The position numbers and the translations under genes were made by a program. The notes under the pieces were generated by a model that saw nothing but the letters and a program-made list of their open reading frames with translations, was not told where the DNA came from and ran no database searches. Below are positions 1 through 9,700 of a stretch of 64,000 bases of DNA, piece after piece. How positions within the stretch are numbered: the stretch's first letter is position 1; each line of letters starts with the position of its first letter. Source of the stretch: Caulobacter sp. Root655 (GTDB lineage Bacteria; Pseudomonadota; Alphaproteobacteria; Caulobacterales; Caulobacteraceae); contig NZ_LMHC01000007.1 in NCBI RefSeq assembly GCF_001427665.1, positions 1-64,000 of the forward strand, in the 5' to 3' direction.

Positions 1-107
1 TCCAGCGGACCATCGTCGGCCAGATGGAGACCGGAGCGGTGCTGGAACCAGCGGTCAAGTACCAGCGCATCGCCCAGACCAAGGGCCTGCCCAGGGATAA
101 CCACTAG
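1..107 (+). CDS. 3' end of an unidentified gene (possibly a sugar-acid dehydratase)
   Basis: An open frame enters from the left edge (first full codon at base 3) and ends at the TAG at 105-107, giving 34 residues that finish in KGLPRDNH. A strong hairpin follows at once, as expected at a gene end. The tail reminds me of sugar-acid dehydratases of the IlvD/Edd family (xylonate or arabonate dehydratase), which would suit the arabinose genes next door, but this is recall from a short tail only. Too little is visible to assign a function. Confidence 0.45.
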   Translation, partial: QRTIVGQMETGAVLEPAVKYQRIAQTKGLPRDNH

Positions 108-118
108 GACTTGAGACG

Positions 119-146
119 GGGCGCGCTGGTCAGCGCGCCCGGTTTT
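119..146 (+). terminator. Intrinsic terminator
   Basis: A 9-bp perfect stem (119-127 with 132-140, GC-rich) with a 4-nt loop is followed by GGTTTT. It ends the plus-strand gene at the left edge. The stop codon of the convergent GH127 gene (130-132) lies inside the hairpin, so the two transcripts overlap at their 3' ends. Confidence 0.7.
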
Positions 147-2466
147 GCCTGACTAGTCTAGCCTCGAAGATGGCCGTCCACTGGTCGGAGACCATCTGGA
201 ACCGCACGGTGACCTTGCCCCGACCGTTGGTCAGGGCCTGGGGCAGGGGATAGCTTCTAACGTTCAGGGTCGAGGTCCGATCGCCCGCCAGCACCTCGCG
301 CGCCACCTCCTGGCCGTCGACCAGGATCGCGAAGGTCTTCCCCCGCGCCGCACCGTCATAGGTGACCTGCAAGGTCAGCGGACCCGGCGCGGTCGCCATC
401 TGGAACGCGATGAAGCCCTTGTTCAGTATGCGGCTGCGGACGGTCAGATTGCCGCTGTCCTGGGTGCCGGGACTGGCCTTCAGGGCGTGATCGACCTCGG
501 GCTGCTGCTCGCCAAAGCGGATGATATCGGCCGTGCGGTCCTGGATGTCGGCGCGGGCCCTGGCGTCGGCGACCAGAGTCGGTTCGAGCGTCGTCCATTG
601 CGCCTGGGTCAGACGGCGGAAATAGACCGCCGTGCGATTGTGGTGCTGCTCAAAATAGGGACGCAGCACCAAGCCCTGAGGCCGGCCGTGGTCGGCTAGG
701 GCGAACCGCTGTGGCGCGCCGACCGGAACCAATGGCGGGGTGCTCGCCGCATCGACGACCACGGGATCAAAACTGTTCCATGGCTGGTCGGCCGGGCCGA
801 GGTCAGCGGCCAGAACCAGGGGGCCGTTCAGAAAGGCGATCAGGTCTGGATCGTCAGGCATCGCTTCGGTTCGAAGCGACATGGGCAGGGCCAGCGTCAG
901 GCGATCACCGGCGCGCAGGGTGAGCTTGATGTAGCCGCCCTCCGGTGTAGCGGCGCGATCGAGGCCGTTGACCTGCACCGCCGGCTTGGCGCACCAGCCT
1001 GGAACCCGCAGCGAAATCGGCGTGGCCGAGCGCGCTTTTGTCACCGTCAGGGTTACTTGGTCGTCGTATGGGAAATCGGTGTCGATCTCGAGCTTCAGGC
1101 CCTTCTCGGTCCAGTCCAGGGTGGACGGATAGTAGAGATTGACCAGGACCCGTTCGCCGTCGCGCCAGAAGATGCTGTCGCCCAGCTTGGAATAGTTCTC
1201 CATGCCCGTCCCGACGCAGCACCAGAACGAGTCCGTCGGCGTCGAGTGGCCCCGCGCGTAGCCCGAAGCCAGCGGCGAGAAGTAGGTGAACATCCCGGTG
1301 TCGGGGTCCTGCTGCGACAGGATATGGTTCAGGTGGGCGCGTTCGTAGACGTCGAAATACCGCGCCTCGCCCGACCAGGCGTAGAGCCGCCGGGTAAGTT
1401 TCAGCATGTTGTAGCTGTTGCAGCATTCGCAGGTCTGTTGGCCCAGGCGCGTCGAGAGCTTGCGGGGCGGGCCGAAATGCTCGAACTCCGAATTGCCGCC
1501 GATGACGTAGGAGTGGTCGGCGACAACCGTTTCCCAGAAGACCATCGCGGCCTTGGCGGCTCGAGCGTCGCCGCCGGTTTCGTAGAGGCGCGCCTCGCCG
1601 ATCAGCTTGGGGATCTGGGTGTTGGCGTGCTTGCCGGCCAGGTCGTCGCGGCCCTCGGCCAGCGGACGCACGATGTCCTCGTGCTGAACGCGGCGAGCCA
1701 GATCCAGCCAGCGCGGCTGGCCGGTACGGGCGTGGAGTTCGGCGAAGCTCTCGACGATGCCGCCGTGTTCGACGCGCAGCACCGTCTGGACCTGCTGGTC
1801 GTCCAGCGCGTCGAACATCCGACCCAGATAGTCAGCCAAGCCGATGGCCACTGTCAGGGCCCCGGGATCGTCGCACAGGACGTGGGCGTCGAGCGTGCCG
1901 GCCAACACCTTGTGATAGGTGTAGATCGGCACCCAGCCGCCGTTCAGTCCGCCGGAGGCGTCGATCTTGCCCGCGCGGATTTCCTCATAAACGACCTTGC
2001 CGTCGACCGTCTTGCCGTCGCGCTCGACCGTCGTGCCGCCGGCGTAGCCATCGCCGTTCGCGGCCTGGCAGGCGGCCAGCTCCTCGACGATATAGGCCGC
2101 GCGCCGCTTGAACTCGGGCTGGCCGGTCTGGGCCCACATCAGCGAGACGGCCGACAGGTAATGACCCAGGCTATGGCCGGCGATGCCGAGGCTCTCCCAG
2201 CCGCCGTAGACCGCGCCCTTGGGCGTCAGGCCCGCGCCGGCGCGGAAGTTGTGCAGCAGGCGGTCAGGTTCCAGCGACAGCAGGTAGCGCTGGTTGGTCT
2301 CCTGCGCCGTCAGGAAGCGCGATGGCTTCAACCGCACCTGGGAGAGCGGGAAGCTTGTCAGCTTGCCCGCGCTGTCCGTGGCGCGCGCGAGGGTGGGGGC
2401 GGGCAGGCCCGCCGCGCCGACCGCGGCGCTAGCCTTCAGAGCCGTTCGACGCGACAGTCCGGTCAT
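130..2466 (-). CDS. GH127 (DUF1680) beta-L-arabinofuranosidase, exported
   Basis: A 778-residue glycoside hydrolase expected to release terminal beta-L-arabinofuranose from plant glycans in the periplasm. It opens with a short Tat-like signal (SRRTALK, then an Ala-rich segment to about residue 29). The (alpha/alpha)6 catalytic domain fills roughly residues 40-440. The family's metal and catalytic residues are visible: ECCN at 347-350 followed by SYNMLKLTR, and the CC pair at 416-417 in FWCCVGTG, where the family nucleophile is a cysteine. Beta-sandwich domains follow. The start ATG has AAGG 8-11 bases upstream and lies 10 bp after the stop of the sugar porter, so the two form an operon. Confidence 0.9.
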   Translation of the reverse strand: MTGLSRRTALKASAAVGAAGLPAPTLARATDSAGKLTSFPLSQVRLKPSRFLTAQETNQRYLLSLEPDRLLHNFRAGAGLTPKGAVYGGWESLGIAGHSLGHYLSAVSLMWAQTGQPEFKRRAAYIVEELAACQAANGDGYAGGTTVERDGKTVDGKVVYEEIRAGKIDASGGLNGGWVPIYTYHKVLAGTLDAHVLCDDPGALTVAIGLADYLGRMFDALDDQQVQTVLRVEHGGIVESFAELHARTGQPRWLDLARRVQHEDIVRPLAEGRDDLAGKHANTQIPKLIGEARLYETGGDARAAKAAMVFWETVVADHSYVIGGNSEFEHFGPPRKLSTRLGQQTCECCNSYNMLKLTRRLYAWSGEARYFDVYERAHLNHILSQQDPDTGMFTYFSPLASGYARGHSTPTDSFWCCVGTGMENYSKLGDSIFWRDGERVLVNLYYPSTLDWTEKGLKLEIDTDFPYDDQVTLTVTKARSATPISLRVPGWCAKPAVQVNGLDRAATPEGGYIKLTLRAGDRLTLALPMSLRTEAMPDDPDLIAFLNGPLVLAADLGPADQPWNSFDPVVVDAASTPPLVPVGAPQRFALADHGRPQGLVLRPYFEQHHNRTAVYFRRLTQAQWTTLEPTLVADARARADIQDRTADIIRFGEQQPEVDHALKASPGTQDSGNLTVRSRILNKGFIAFQMATAPGPLTLQVTYDGAARGKTFAILVDGQEVAREVLAGDRTSTLNVRSYPLPQALTNGRGKVTVRFQMVSDQWTAIFEARLVRQNRAR

Positions 2467-2475
2467 GGCGCGCCC

Positions 2476-3777
2476 TTAGTCGACGTGCTGGTCGGGGAGG
2501 GCGTGGGTCGGCTTGGAGCCCCACAGCGCGTAGAACAGCACGTACACCTCGCAGGCCGCTGTCAGCAGGAACGACCGCTGCAGACCGAAGGTGTCGGCCA
2601 ACCAGCCCTGGACGATGACCAAGGCGCCGCCAGCGATGGCCATGATGAGCAGACCCGAACCTTCCTCGGTCAGCGGCCCCAGGCCCCGGATGCCCAGGGT
2701 GAAGATGGTCGGGAACATGATCGAGTGGAAGAAACCAACGGCGATCAGCGACCACATGGCCGCCGGGCCATCGACGAAGGTGGCGATCAGCATCACCGTG
2801 AATGCGCCGATCGAGAAGGCGGCCAGGACGTGCTCGGCGGCGAAGCGGCGCATCAGCACGCTGCCCAGGAAGCGGCCGACCATCATGCCGCCCCACAGGA
2901 TAGCCAGATAGCGCGAGGCCTCCTCGTGGGTGATCGCGGCGATATTCGGTTGCGAGACGAAGTTGATGAACAGATTGGCCACGCCGATCTCGGCGATCAG
3001 GTAGATGAAGATCGCCGGCACGCCCCAGACAAGATTGCGGTGCGACCAAAGCGAAAGGCCCTTGCGGGCCTCGCGGGACGCGCGCTGAGTCGCCTGACCG
3101 ATGGTCGGTAGGCGCACGCGGCCCATGACCACGGCCAACGCCACCAGGGCGATCGCCACGATGACATAGGGCAGGACCACGGACTGAGCGTCGGCGTGGC
3201 GCTCCGCGGCGGTCAGGGCGACGCTGGCCTGGGCCGTGCCGCTCTTGGAACGTCCCAGGATCAGGTAGCCGGCGAACAGCGGGGCCAGGGTGGTGCCAAG
3301 CGAATTGAACGCCTGCACCAGGTTCAAGCGGGAGGACCCGGTCTCGGGTGGTCCGAGCACCGCGACATAGGGGTTGGCGGCCACCTGGAGCAAGGTGATG
3401 CCGCTGGCGATCACGAAGAGCGCCGTCAGGACCAGGGCGTAGGAGGTCAAGATCGCCGCCGGAACCATCATGGCCGCGCCAACCGCCATGCCCAGCAAGC
3501 CGACGACGATGGCCTTCTGGTAGCCGATCCGCTCGATCAGCTTGGCCGACGGAAGCGAGGCTACGAAATAGGCGATGAACCAGACCGACTCGATCAGGGT
3601 CGTGCGGGTGTAATCCAGCACGAAAACGCTGCGCAGATGCGGCAGCAGCGTGTTGTTGATGACCGTGATGAAGCCCCACATGAAGAACAGGCTGGCCAGC
3701 AGGCTCAAGGCCGAGCCGTAACGCTGGTGCGGGGTGTCGGCGGCCACGGTCGGCGCGCTTTGCGGAATGGCGGGCAT
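2476..3777 (-). CDS. FucP/GluP-family sugar MFS transporter
   Basis: A 433-residue, 12-helix inner-membrane sugar:proton symporter of the fucose permease family (fucose, glucose/galactose, arabinose-like sugars). Family sequence is seen in the first helix pair (FFMWGFITVINNTLLPHL), in the loop around GYQKAIVVGLLGMAVGA, and in LLQVAANPYVAVLGPPETGSSR near residue 130. The start is supported by AGAGGAAACG just upstream of ATG. It is first in a two-gene operon with GH127 and divergent from GH51, so the likely cargo is L-arabinose released by those two enzymes. The cargo is inferred from context; the family cannot be read for specificity. Confidence 0.88.
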   Translation of the reverse strand: MPAIPQSAPTVAADTPHQRYGSALSLLASLFFMWGFITVINNTLLPHLRSVFVLDYTRTTLIESVWFIAYFVASLPSAKLIERIGYQKAIVVGLLGMAVGAAMMVPAAILTSYALVLTALFVIASGITLLQVAANPYVAVLGPPETGSSRLNLVQAFNSLGTTLAPLFAGYLILGRSKSGTAQASVALTAAERHADAQSVVLPYVIVAIALVALAVVMGRVRLPTIGQATQRASREARKGLSLWSHRNLVWGVPAIFIYLIAEIGVANLFINFVSQPNIAAITHEEASRYLAILWGGMMVGRFLGSVLMRRFAAEHVLAAFSIGAFTVMLIATFVDGPAAMWSLIAVGFFHSIMFPTIFTLGIRGLGPLTEEGSGLLIMAIAGGALVIVQGWLADTFGLQRSFLLTAACEVYVLFYALWGSKPTHALPDQHVD

Positions 3778-3836
3778 CGTTTCCTCTTCGTCGAGCGCGG
3801 TCGCGCAACTCAGGCGGGCTTGTGCCTGCTCTTAAT

Positions 3837-3983
3837 ATTTTGTCCGAGTATATGGTCTCCGTTATTTCGTCAACGCGCGTGGCGCACGCTCAGCAAAGAG
3901 CGGGTTTCGGTCAGCAGTTGGGTCCGCGACAAGCTAGGCAGTCCCGAAATAGCGCTTGGCACTTGGTTATTGTAGGACAAAAT
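3837..3983. promoter_or_regulatory. Divergent promoter region with paired inverted 9-mers
   Basis: The 308-bp gap between the sugar porter and GH51 carries ATTTTGTCC at 3837-3845 and its exact reverse complement GGACAAAAT at 3975-3983, each in a short AT-rich patch within GC-rich DNA. Extended forms share TAAT upstream of the core. One copy lies about 60 bp from the minus-strand start and the other about 100 bp from the GH51 start, fitting one regulator acting on both directions, possibly by looping. The regulator is not in the window and the assignment is inferred. Confidence 0.4.
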
Positions 3984-4085
3984 TAGGCCTGCTACCAAAT
4001 CACGCCGTGAAGCCTCGCATTGCGATCTGGCGTGCGGCGGGAAGTCCGGGAGCGATCTCCCGCAAAATCAATTGGGGATGAGACC

Positions 4086-5642
4086 ATGGCGAAGGCCAAG
4101 ACAATCGTGGGCGCGGCAGTCGCGCTTCTGGCAATGGCCGCGAGCGCGCAAGCCGCCGAACTGGCCGCCACAGCGACGCTGAAGGCCGACCAGCCCGGCG
4201 CGCCGATTTCCCGCTACGTCTACGGGCAGTTTTCCGAGCACCTGGGCGCGGGCGTCTATGACGGCGTCTGGGTCGGGCCGGACTCGAAGATCCCCAACGT
4301 TCGCGGCATCCGTAGCGACGTGGTCGGCGCCCTTAAGGATCTCAAGGTTCCGGTGATCCGCTGGCCCGGCGGCTGCTTCGCCGACGAATATCGTTGGCGC
4401 GACGGCGTCGGCGAGCGCGCCAAGCGTCCTTCGCGCAAGAACAACTGGTGGGGCGGCTCGCCCGAGAGCAACGCGTTCGGCACCCACGAATTCATGGACT
4501 TCGCCGAGCAGATCGGTGCGGACCCCTACCTCTCGATCAATGTCGGCTCGTCCGATCCGACCGAGATGCGCGAGTGGATCGAGTACATGACATCGCCGGG
4601 CGACGACACCCTGGCCCAGGAGCGGCGCGCCAACGGCCGCGACAAGCCGTTCAAGGTGCCGTTCATCGGCATCGGCAACGAAAGCTGGGGCTGTGGCGGC
4701 GAGATGACCCCGGAATACTACGCCAATGAGTACCGTCGCTTCTCGGCGTTCTTCCACAAGAACAAGGACAATCCGGCCGTGCGCGTCGGCTCGGGAGCCA
4801 ACGCCTTCGACACCAATTGGACTGACGTGGTGACCAAGAACGCCGGCCGGTTCATGGACGCGATCTCGTTGCACTACTACACGCTGCCGACCGGCAAGTG
4901 GGACAAGAAGGGTGCGGCCACCGGCTTCGACAAGGCCGCCTGGGGCCAAACCTTTGCTCAGACCCTGCGGATGGAGGACCTGCTCACCCAGCACATCGCC
5001 GTGCTCGACAAGAACGATCCGGACAAGCGCATCGGTCTCTTCGTCGACGAATGGGGCACCTGGTACGATGTCGAGCCGGGCACCAATCCCGGCCATCTCT
5101 ATCAGCTCAACACCCTTCGCGACGGCGTGTTGGCGGCGGCGAACTTCAACATCTTCCACCATCACACTGACCGTGTGAAAATGACCAACATCGCCCAGAC
5201 CATCAACGTTCTGCAGGCGATGATCCTGACCAAGGGCGACCAGATCGTCCTGACGCCGACCTATTACGCGTTCAAGATGTACACGCCGTTCCAGGACGCC
5301 ACGGCCGTGCCGCTTGAAGTGCAGGCGCCCAAGATCACCATCGGAACCACGACCATCCCGGCGTTCAACGCCTCGGCCGCCAAGGGCAAGGACGGAAAGA
5401 CCTACATCGGCGTGGCCAACATGTCGCCGGACGACAGCATCAAGCTCAGCGTGTCCCTCGGCGGATTCAAGGCCAAGTCTGTTTCTGGCCAACTGCTGAC
5501 CGCCGACAAGATGGACGCGTTCAACGCCTTTGGCGCCAAACCCGTCGTCGCTCCGGTTCCCTACAAGGGCGGGCGTCTGGTCGGTGACAAGCTCACTCTC
5601 GACATTCCGGCCAAGTCGGTCGTCGTCGTCGCGGTCGAATAG
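4086..5642 (+). CDS. GH51 alpha-L-arabinofuranosidase, exported
   Basis: A 518-residue retaining arabinofuranosidase removing alpha-L-arabinose side chains from arabinoxylan, arabinan or arabinogalactan. A Sec signal (residues 1-23, ending AQA) gives a periplasmic enzyme, unlike many cytoplasmic GH51. The (beta/alpha)8 barrel shows RWPGGCFADEYRWRDGVG at 92-109, the acid/base motif GNESWG with E199, and the nucleophile E322 in VDEWGTWY. The C-terminal beta domain runs to the end. An in-frame upstream start at 4020 exists, but only ATG 4086 puts the signal peptide at the N-terminus, and GGGGATGAGACC precedes it. It is divergent from the sugar porter/GH127 operon and likely co-regulated. Confidence 0.92.
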   Translation: MAKAKTIVGAAVALLAMAASAQAAELAATATLKADQPGAPISRYVYGQFSEHLGAGVYDGVWVGPDSKIPNVRGIRSDVVGALKDLKVPVIRWPGGCFADEYRWRDGVGERAKRPSRKNNWWGGSPESNAFGTHEFMDFAEQIGADPYLSINVGSSDPTEMREWIEYMTSPGDDTLAQERRANGRDKPFKVPFIGIGNESWGCGGEMTPEYYANEYRRFSAFFHKNKDNPAVRVGSGANAFDTNWTDVVTKNAGRFMDAISLHYYTLPTGKWDKKGAATGFDKAAWGQTFAQTLRMEDLLTQHIAVLDKNDPDKRIGLFVDEWGTWYDVEPGTNPGHLYQLNTLRDGVLAAANFNIFHHHTDRVKMTNIAQTINVLQAMILTKGDQIVLTPTYYAFKMYTPFQDATAVPLEVQAPKITIGTTTIPAFNASAAKGKDGKTYIGVANMSPDDSIKLSVSLGGFKAKSVSGQLLTADKMDAFNAFGAKPVVAPVPYKGGRLVGDKLTLDIPAKSVVVVAVE

Positions 5643-5649
5643 ATCGCCT

Positions 5650-6369
5650 TTGGATATTCTGACGTCTGAGGAAGAGGAAGGAAGTTCGGTCGCCAGCGTC
5701 CCGTCTCGATAGGTCTTGTCGAGCCCGGCGTGAACGAACAGGTCCGCCACCCGGACGGTTGGGGGCGGTCTTCAGATGGACTGACCGCCACGCGCCGGAA
5801 GTCCTGGTCCTCCAGATAGCCGCCGCCTGCTCAGTGGCGGATCTGGATGGCCACGAGGTTCTCACCCGGCTTCACAAGCCGGGTGAGGCCGACCTTTCTG
5901 AGCAGCTTGGAGTGTTGCGAATAGCCGGCCTCGTGGCCATTGATCCAGGCGGGGAGGCCGCGCCGACCTGCAGAATCACGTCCTGGCCGCTCTACCCGGC
6001 GGGGATCTCGAAAGTCCGGCGGTAAGAGCCGGCCGGATTGGTCGTGTGGGATCAGCGGCCGGGACCTTGATCGTCTTCCAGGCCGAGGCGTCGCAATTCG
6101 GCTTTTCGAAGTCGTCGGGCGTGGCGTCGGACGAAGGCGAGAAGTGAAAAGCCCACTGTCCGTCCAGGAACAGGTAGCGCTCGGACCGGGTCATGTCACC
6201 GCTCCAGGGCGGCGCCGGCGGACAGCCTGCCGCGGGCGTTGACCGCCGGGTTTTCCCAGTCGGGATGCGATGGATCGACCTGCACCGGATCGACGCGCGG
6301 CGTTTCTTCCGCCTGGGCGGCGAAGCCGATCGCAAGTCAGGCCATGCTCGCCGTTATGCTTCGCTTCAT
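5650..6369 (-). pseudogene. Decayed GH2 beta-galactosidase, N-terminal part only
   Basis: The start region is intact: AGGGGAGGATCG precedes ATG at 6369, followed by MKRSITASMA, an in-frame TGA, then LAIGFAAQA, i.e. a signal peptide broken by a nonsense codon. In-frame sequence PSHPDWENPAVNA follows, then a stop. A shifted frame continues with SERYLFLDGQWAFHFSPSSD and WKTIKVPA, typical of the GH2 sugar-binding domain. Further frames give WINGHEAGYSQHSKL, KPGENLVAIQIRH, YLEDQDF and VADLFVHAGLDKTYRDGTL. At least three frameshifts and one deletion are needed to join these, and the catalytic barrel is missing. It now abuts the 3' end of GH51. Confidence 0.85.
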
Positions 6370-6557
6370 TCGATCCTCCCCTTCATTCAACCCGTGGTTG
6401 GCTTGCGCCTGCTTTCCAGGCTCAACGTCAGGCCGAGGCCTTGGCCATCACCGGTTGTGATCCCGTATTTTGGCCAGGCCAATTCGAAATTTCGAAAAAG
6501 AATTTCTAGATTGTCTCTGGAAAATAATATACAAAACAAATTGCATATATAAAAAAT

Positions 6558-6575
6558 GACATTGATATCAATGTC
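6558..6575. promoter_or_regulatory. 18-bp perfect palindrome upstream of a TonB receptor
   Basis: GACATTGATATCAATGTC reads identically on both strands. It lies in an AT-rich island (about 6480-6600) that stands out from the GC-rich surroundings and is 146 bp before the receptor start. Size and symmetry suit a LacI- or GntR-type operator for substrate induction. No matching regulator is in the window. Confidence 0.6.
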
Positions 6576-6630
6576 TTGGTTGATGATTTAGATGGTGTCG
6601 TACGGAGGGGGCTCCCGATGGCATCGATCT

Positions 6631-6651
6631 AACCGGCCATTCAGGCCGGTT
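6631..6651 (+). promoter_or_regulatory. Leader hairpin before the TonB receptor
   Basis: An 8-bp perfect stem (6631-6638 with 6644-6651, AACCGGCC/GGCCGGTT) with a 5-nt loop lies 70 bp before the receptor start. No T-run follows, so it is not a standard terminator. It could stabilise or attenuate the leader; the role is unknown. Confidence 0.4.
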
Positions 6652-6720
6652 AGTATCGCGAAGAGGTCAGGCCAATAAATCGCCACTTAAGGCGGCGGCC
6701 GCAAATGAGGAGGGAACGAA

Positions 6721-9700
6721 TTGCACTCGAAAATCAGCCCAGCGCGCGTCCTGAAGGTCGCGCTCCTGTCGGCCACCTTCATTGGGGGTTTGCCGGCCAT
6801 CGCCGTGGCGCAGCAAGCCGCCGCGCCCCAGACCGATACGCTCGACGCCGTCGTCGTGACGGGTTTCAAGCAGAGCTACGCCAACGCGGTCCGCGCCAAG
6901 AAGACCGCCATCGAAATCACCGATGGGATCTCGTCGGACGGCCTGGGCCGCTTTCCGGACCTGAACGTGGGTGAAGCGCTGCAGCGCATCCCGGGCGTCC
7001 AGATCAACCGCGAGGCCGAAGGCCGCGACGCCACCATCAATCTGCGCGGCATGCCGGGTGAGTACGCCCGCACGACGCTGAACGGCCAGTCGTTCGCCTA
7101 TCCGCCGCTGCTGCGCGACAACCAGGGCACGCCGCTGGGCGCTTTCAACTCCGACATCTTCTCGGCCTTCGTGATCCAGAAGTCGCCGATGGCCAACACC
7201 GTGTCGGGCGGCCTCAGCGGCAACGTCGACATGCAGATCGCCCCGGCCCTGTCCCGTAGGGACGGCGGCATCGTGAAGGCGTCGTACGAGTACAACGACC
7301 TGGGCGACCTGGGCGCGCCCGCCGCCACCCTCGGCTACAACAAGCACCTGTCGGACAATCTCGCCGTCTTCGGGACCATCGCCTATAAGAAGGAAAAGTT
7401 CCGCCGCGATACGGTCCGCCTCAACAGCTACGACTATCTGACGTCGGCGATGACGGGCCTGACGCCGACCCAGTTCAACAGCACCTACGGCCAGTACTTC
7501 TCGGCCGCGGCCTGCCCGACCAGCGCGACGTCGTACTGCCGCTCGCTAGGCCAGGCCCTGGGTCTGTCGCAGACGCTGGCCACGCCCTTCATCACCAGCA
7601 ACACCGGTTCGACCAGCGCCAACGGCATCTGGGCCAACAGCCAGATCCGCCAGTACACCCGCATGAACGTCGGCAAGGTCTGGTCGGGCTCGGCGGGTGT
7701 CGAGTGGAAGCCGAACGACAACACCAAGATCGGCCTGATCGGGTTCTCGACCGATCGCGACCTGCCCGACACGACCCAGTATTTCCTGATCAATACCGTC
7801 CTGCCGTCGTCCACGGCCGGCGCGGGTACGGTGATCACGCCGACCGGCGCGCCGATCAAGACCAGTGACGGGCGCTATCTGTACGAGAACTACTCGTTCG
7901 CCAACATGAACGCGCTCTCCTCGACCCGCCTATACTCGCAGCATCAGAAATCGAAGGGGCTGATCGGCAACATCGACTGGAGCAACGACGACTGGCGCCT
8001 CGCCGCCGCCCTGACCCTGTCGTCGGGCTACAACGCGTCGGTCGAGACCGAGGTCGATGTCGCCACCTACACCCGCGCGGGTGGCAATGGCATCTCGGGT
8101 TCGCTGACCACCGGCCTCGATGACATCAGCGGCTTCAAGTACACGACCACGCCGACGCCGCAGAACTCGATCACCAACGGCCAGGCCTGGACCTGGGGTG
8201 GGCCCGGCGACCCGACATCGTTCTACAACAACGGTTCCAAGGCCAACTCGACCAACCAGATCCAAATCCAGGGCACCGAGAGCTTCGCCAAGAACGACGT
8301 GAACACCGCCGCCTTCGATGTCGAGCGCTTCGTCGAGTTCGGACCGGTCAAGAGCCTCCAGGCGGGCGTGCGCCTCGAGCGCGAGAAGTACGTGTCGACC
8401 GGCTACCGGGTCTACGCCTACGGCGCCCAGTTGAGCAAAATCACCTCGAGCATGATGGTCACGGCGCCCTTCGTCGATGACTTCATGGGCGGCTCCGCTG
8501 GCGACTACAACCGCAACTGGCAGGTGCTGAACATCCACGACTTCCTGGACGCGGTCCGCCCAGTCACGGCCTATCAGGGCGGTGGCCTGTCGAGCCAGGG
8601 CTTCAACATCCAGTACGCCGACAGCAGCTACTACGATAAAAACTTCACCAACGAGAACGACGTCAATCAGTTCTACATCCAGGCGAAGTACGACACCGAG
8701 ATCTTCGGCCACGGCGTGCGCGGCAACTTCGGCGGCCGCTACGAAGACACCAAGAACACCATCACGACCCTGGATCGCATCACCCCGCCGACCGACTCGA
8801 TCGGCTCGGCCACGGCGTTCAAGACCGACGAATACGTCAACAAGTACCACTACTTCCTGCCATCGGCGATCTTCGTGGCCGACGTCACCGACGACCTGAT
8901 CCTGCGCGGCGCTTACTACAAGACCTACGTGCGCCCGCACCCGCGCCAGTACTCGCCGTCGACCAAGGTCAGCCCGGCTCCGATCTTCAACAGTAGCCTG
9001 AGCTCGGGTTCGACCAGCGTCTATGACGTCTCGGTCGCCATGGGCAACAACAGCCTCAAGCCGTACCTGGCCGAGTCGTTCGACCTGTCGCTGGAGTGGT
9101 ACAACCGCCCCAACGGCCTGATCTCGCTGGCCTATTTCCACAAGAACATCACGGACCGCATCGCGACGACCACCGACCCGTCGATCATCTGCCCGTCGGA
9201 CGGCTCGACCTGGGGCTTCGGCGCTCTGTCTTGGGACGGCACCTACTGCAACGCCACCGCGCTGAGCAACGCCACCCGGCAGATCCACGTCAACGCCAGC
9301 GGGGCCTACAACCTCGACAAGCCGACCACCGTCGAGGGCGTCGAGTTCAACATCCAGCAGAACCTCGATTTCCTGCCGGGCTTCTGGAAGAACCTCGGCG
9401 GCAGCTTCAACTACGCCTACACGACGTCGAAGAGCCCGGCGATCGCCCCGTTCCCCGGCATCTCCAAGCACAACGTCAACGTCATCGGCTACTACGAGAC
9501 GCCGAAGTACGGCGTGCGCATGGTCTACAACTACCGTTCGGACTATCCGCTGAACGCCAACGGCACCTATACCGGCGCCGCTCGTTCGGTGAAGGCGCGC
9601 GGCCAGCTTGACCTGTCGGCGTCCTACAACGTCACCGATCAGCTCACCCTGTCGCTGGACGCCTACAACCTGACGGACTCCAAGCGTTTCGAATACGAGA

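Noticed and set aside
1057-3111. Long plus-strand frame (684 codons) opposite GH127 and the sugar porter
   Set aside because: It spans two clear genes on the other strand, has the Arg/Gly/Val-rich composition of an antisense GC-rich frame and no family sequence. The same holds for other long antisense frames such as 10092-12500, 13772-16348 and 42541-45555.
5976-6335. 119-codon frame as an independent small gene
   Set aside because: Its middle part is GH2 N-terminal sequence and its ends are frameshifted; it belongs to the decayed beta-galactosidase.
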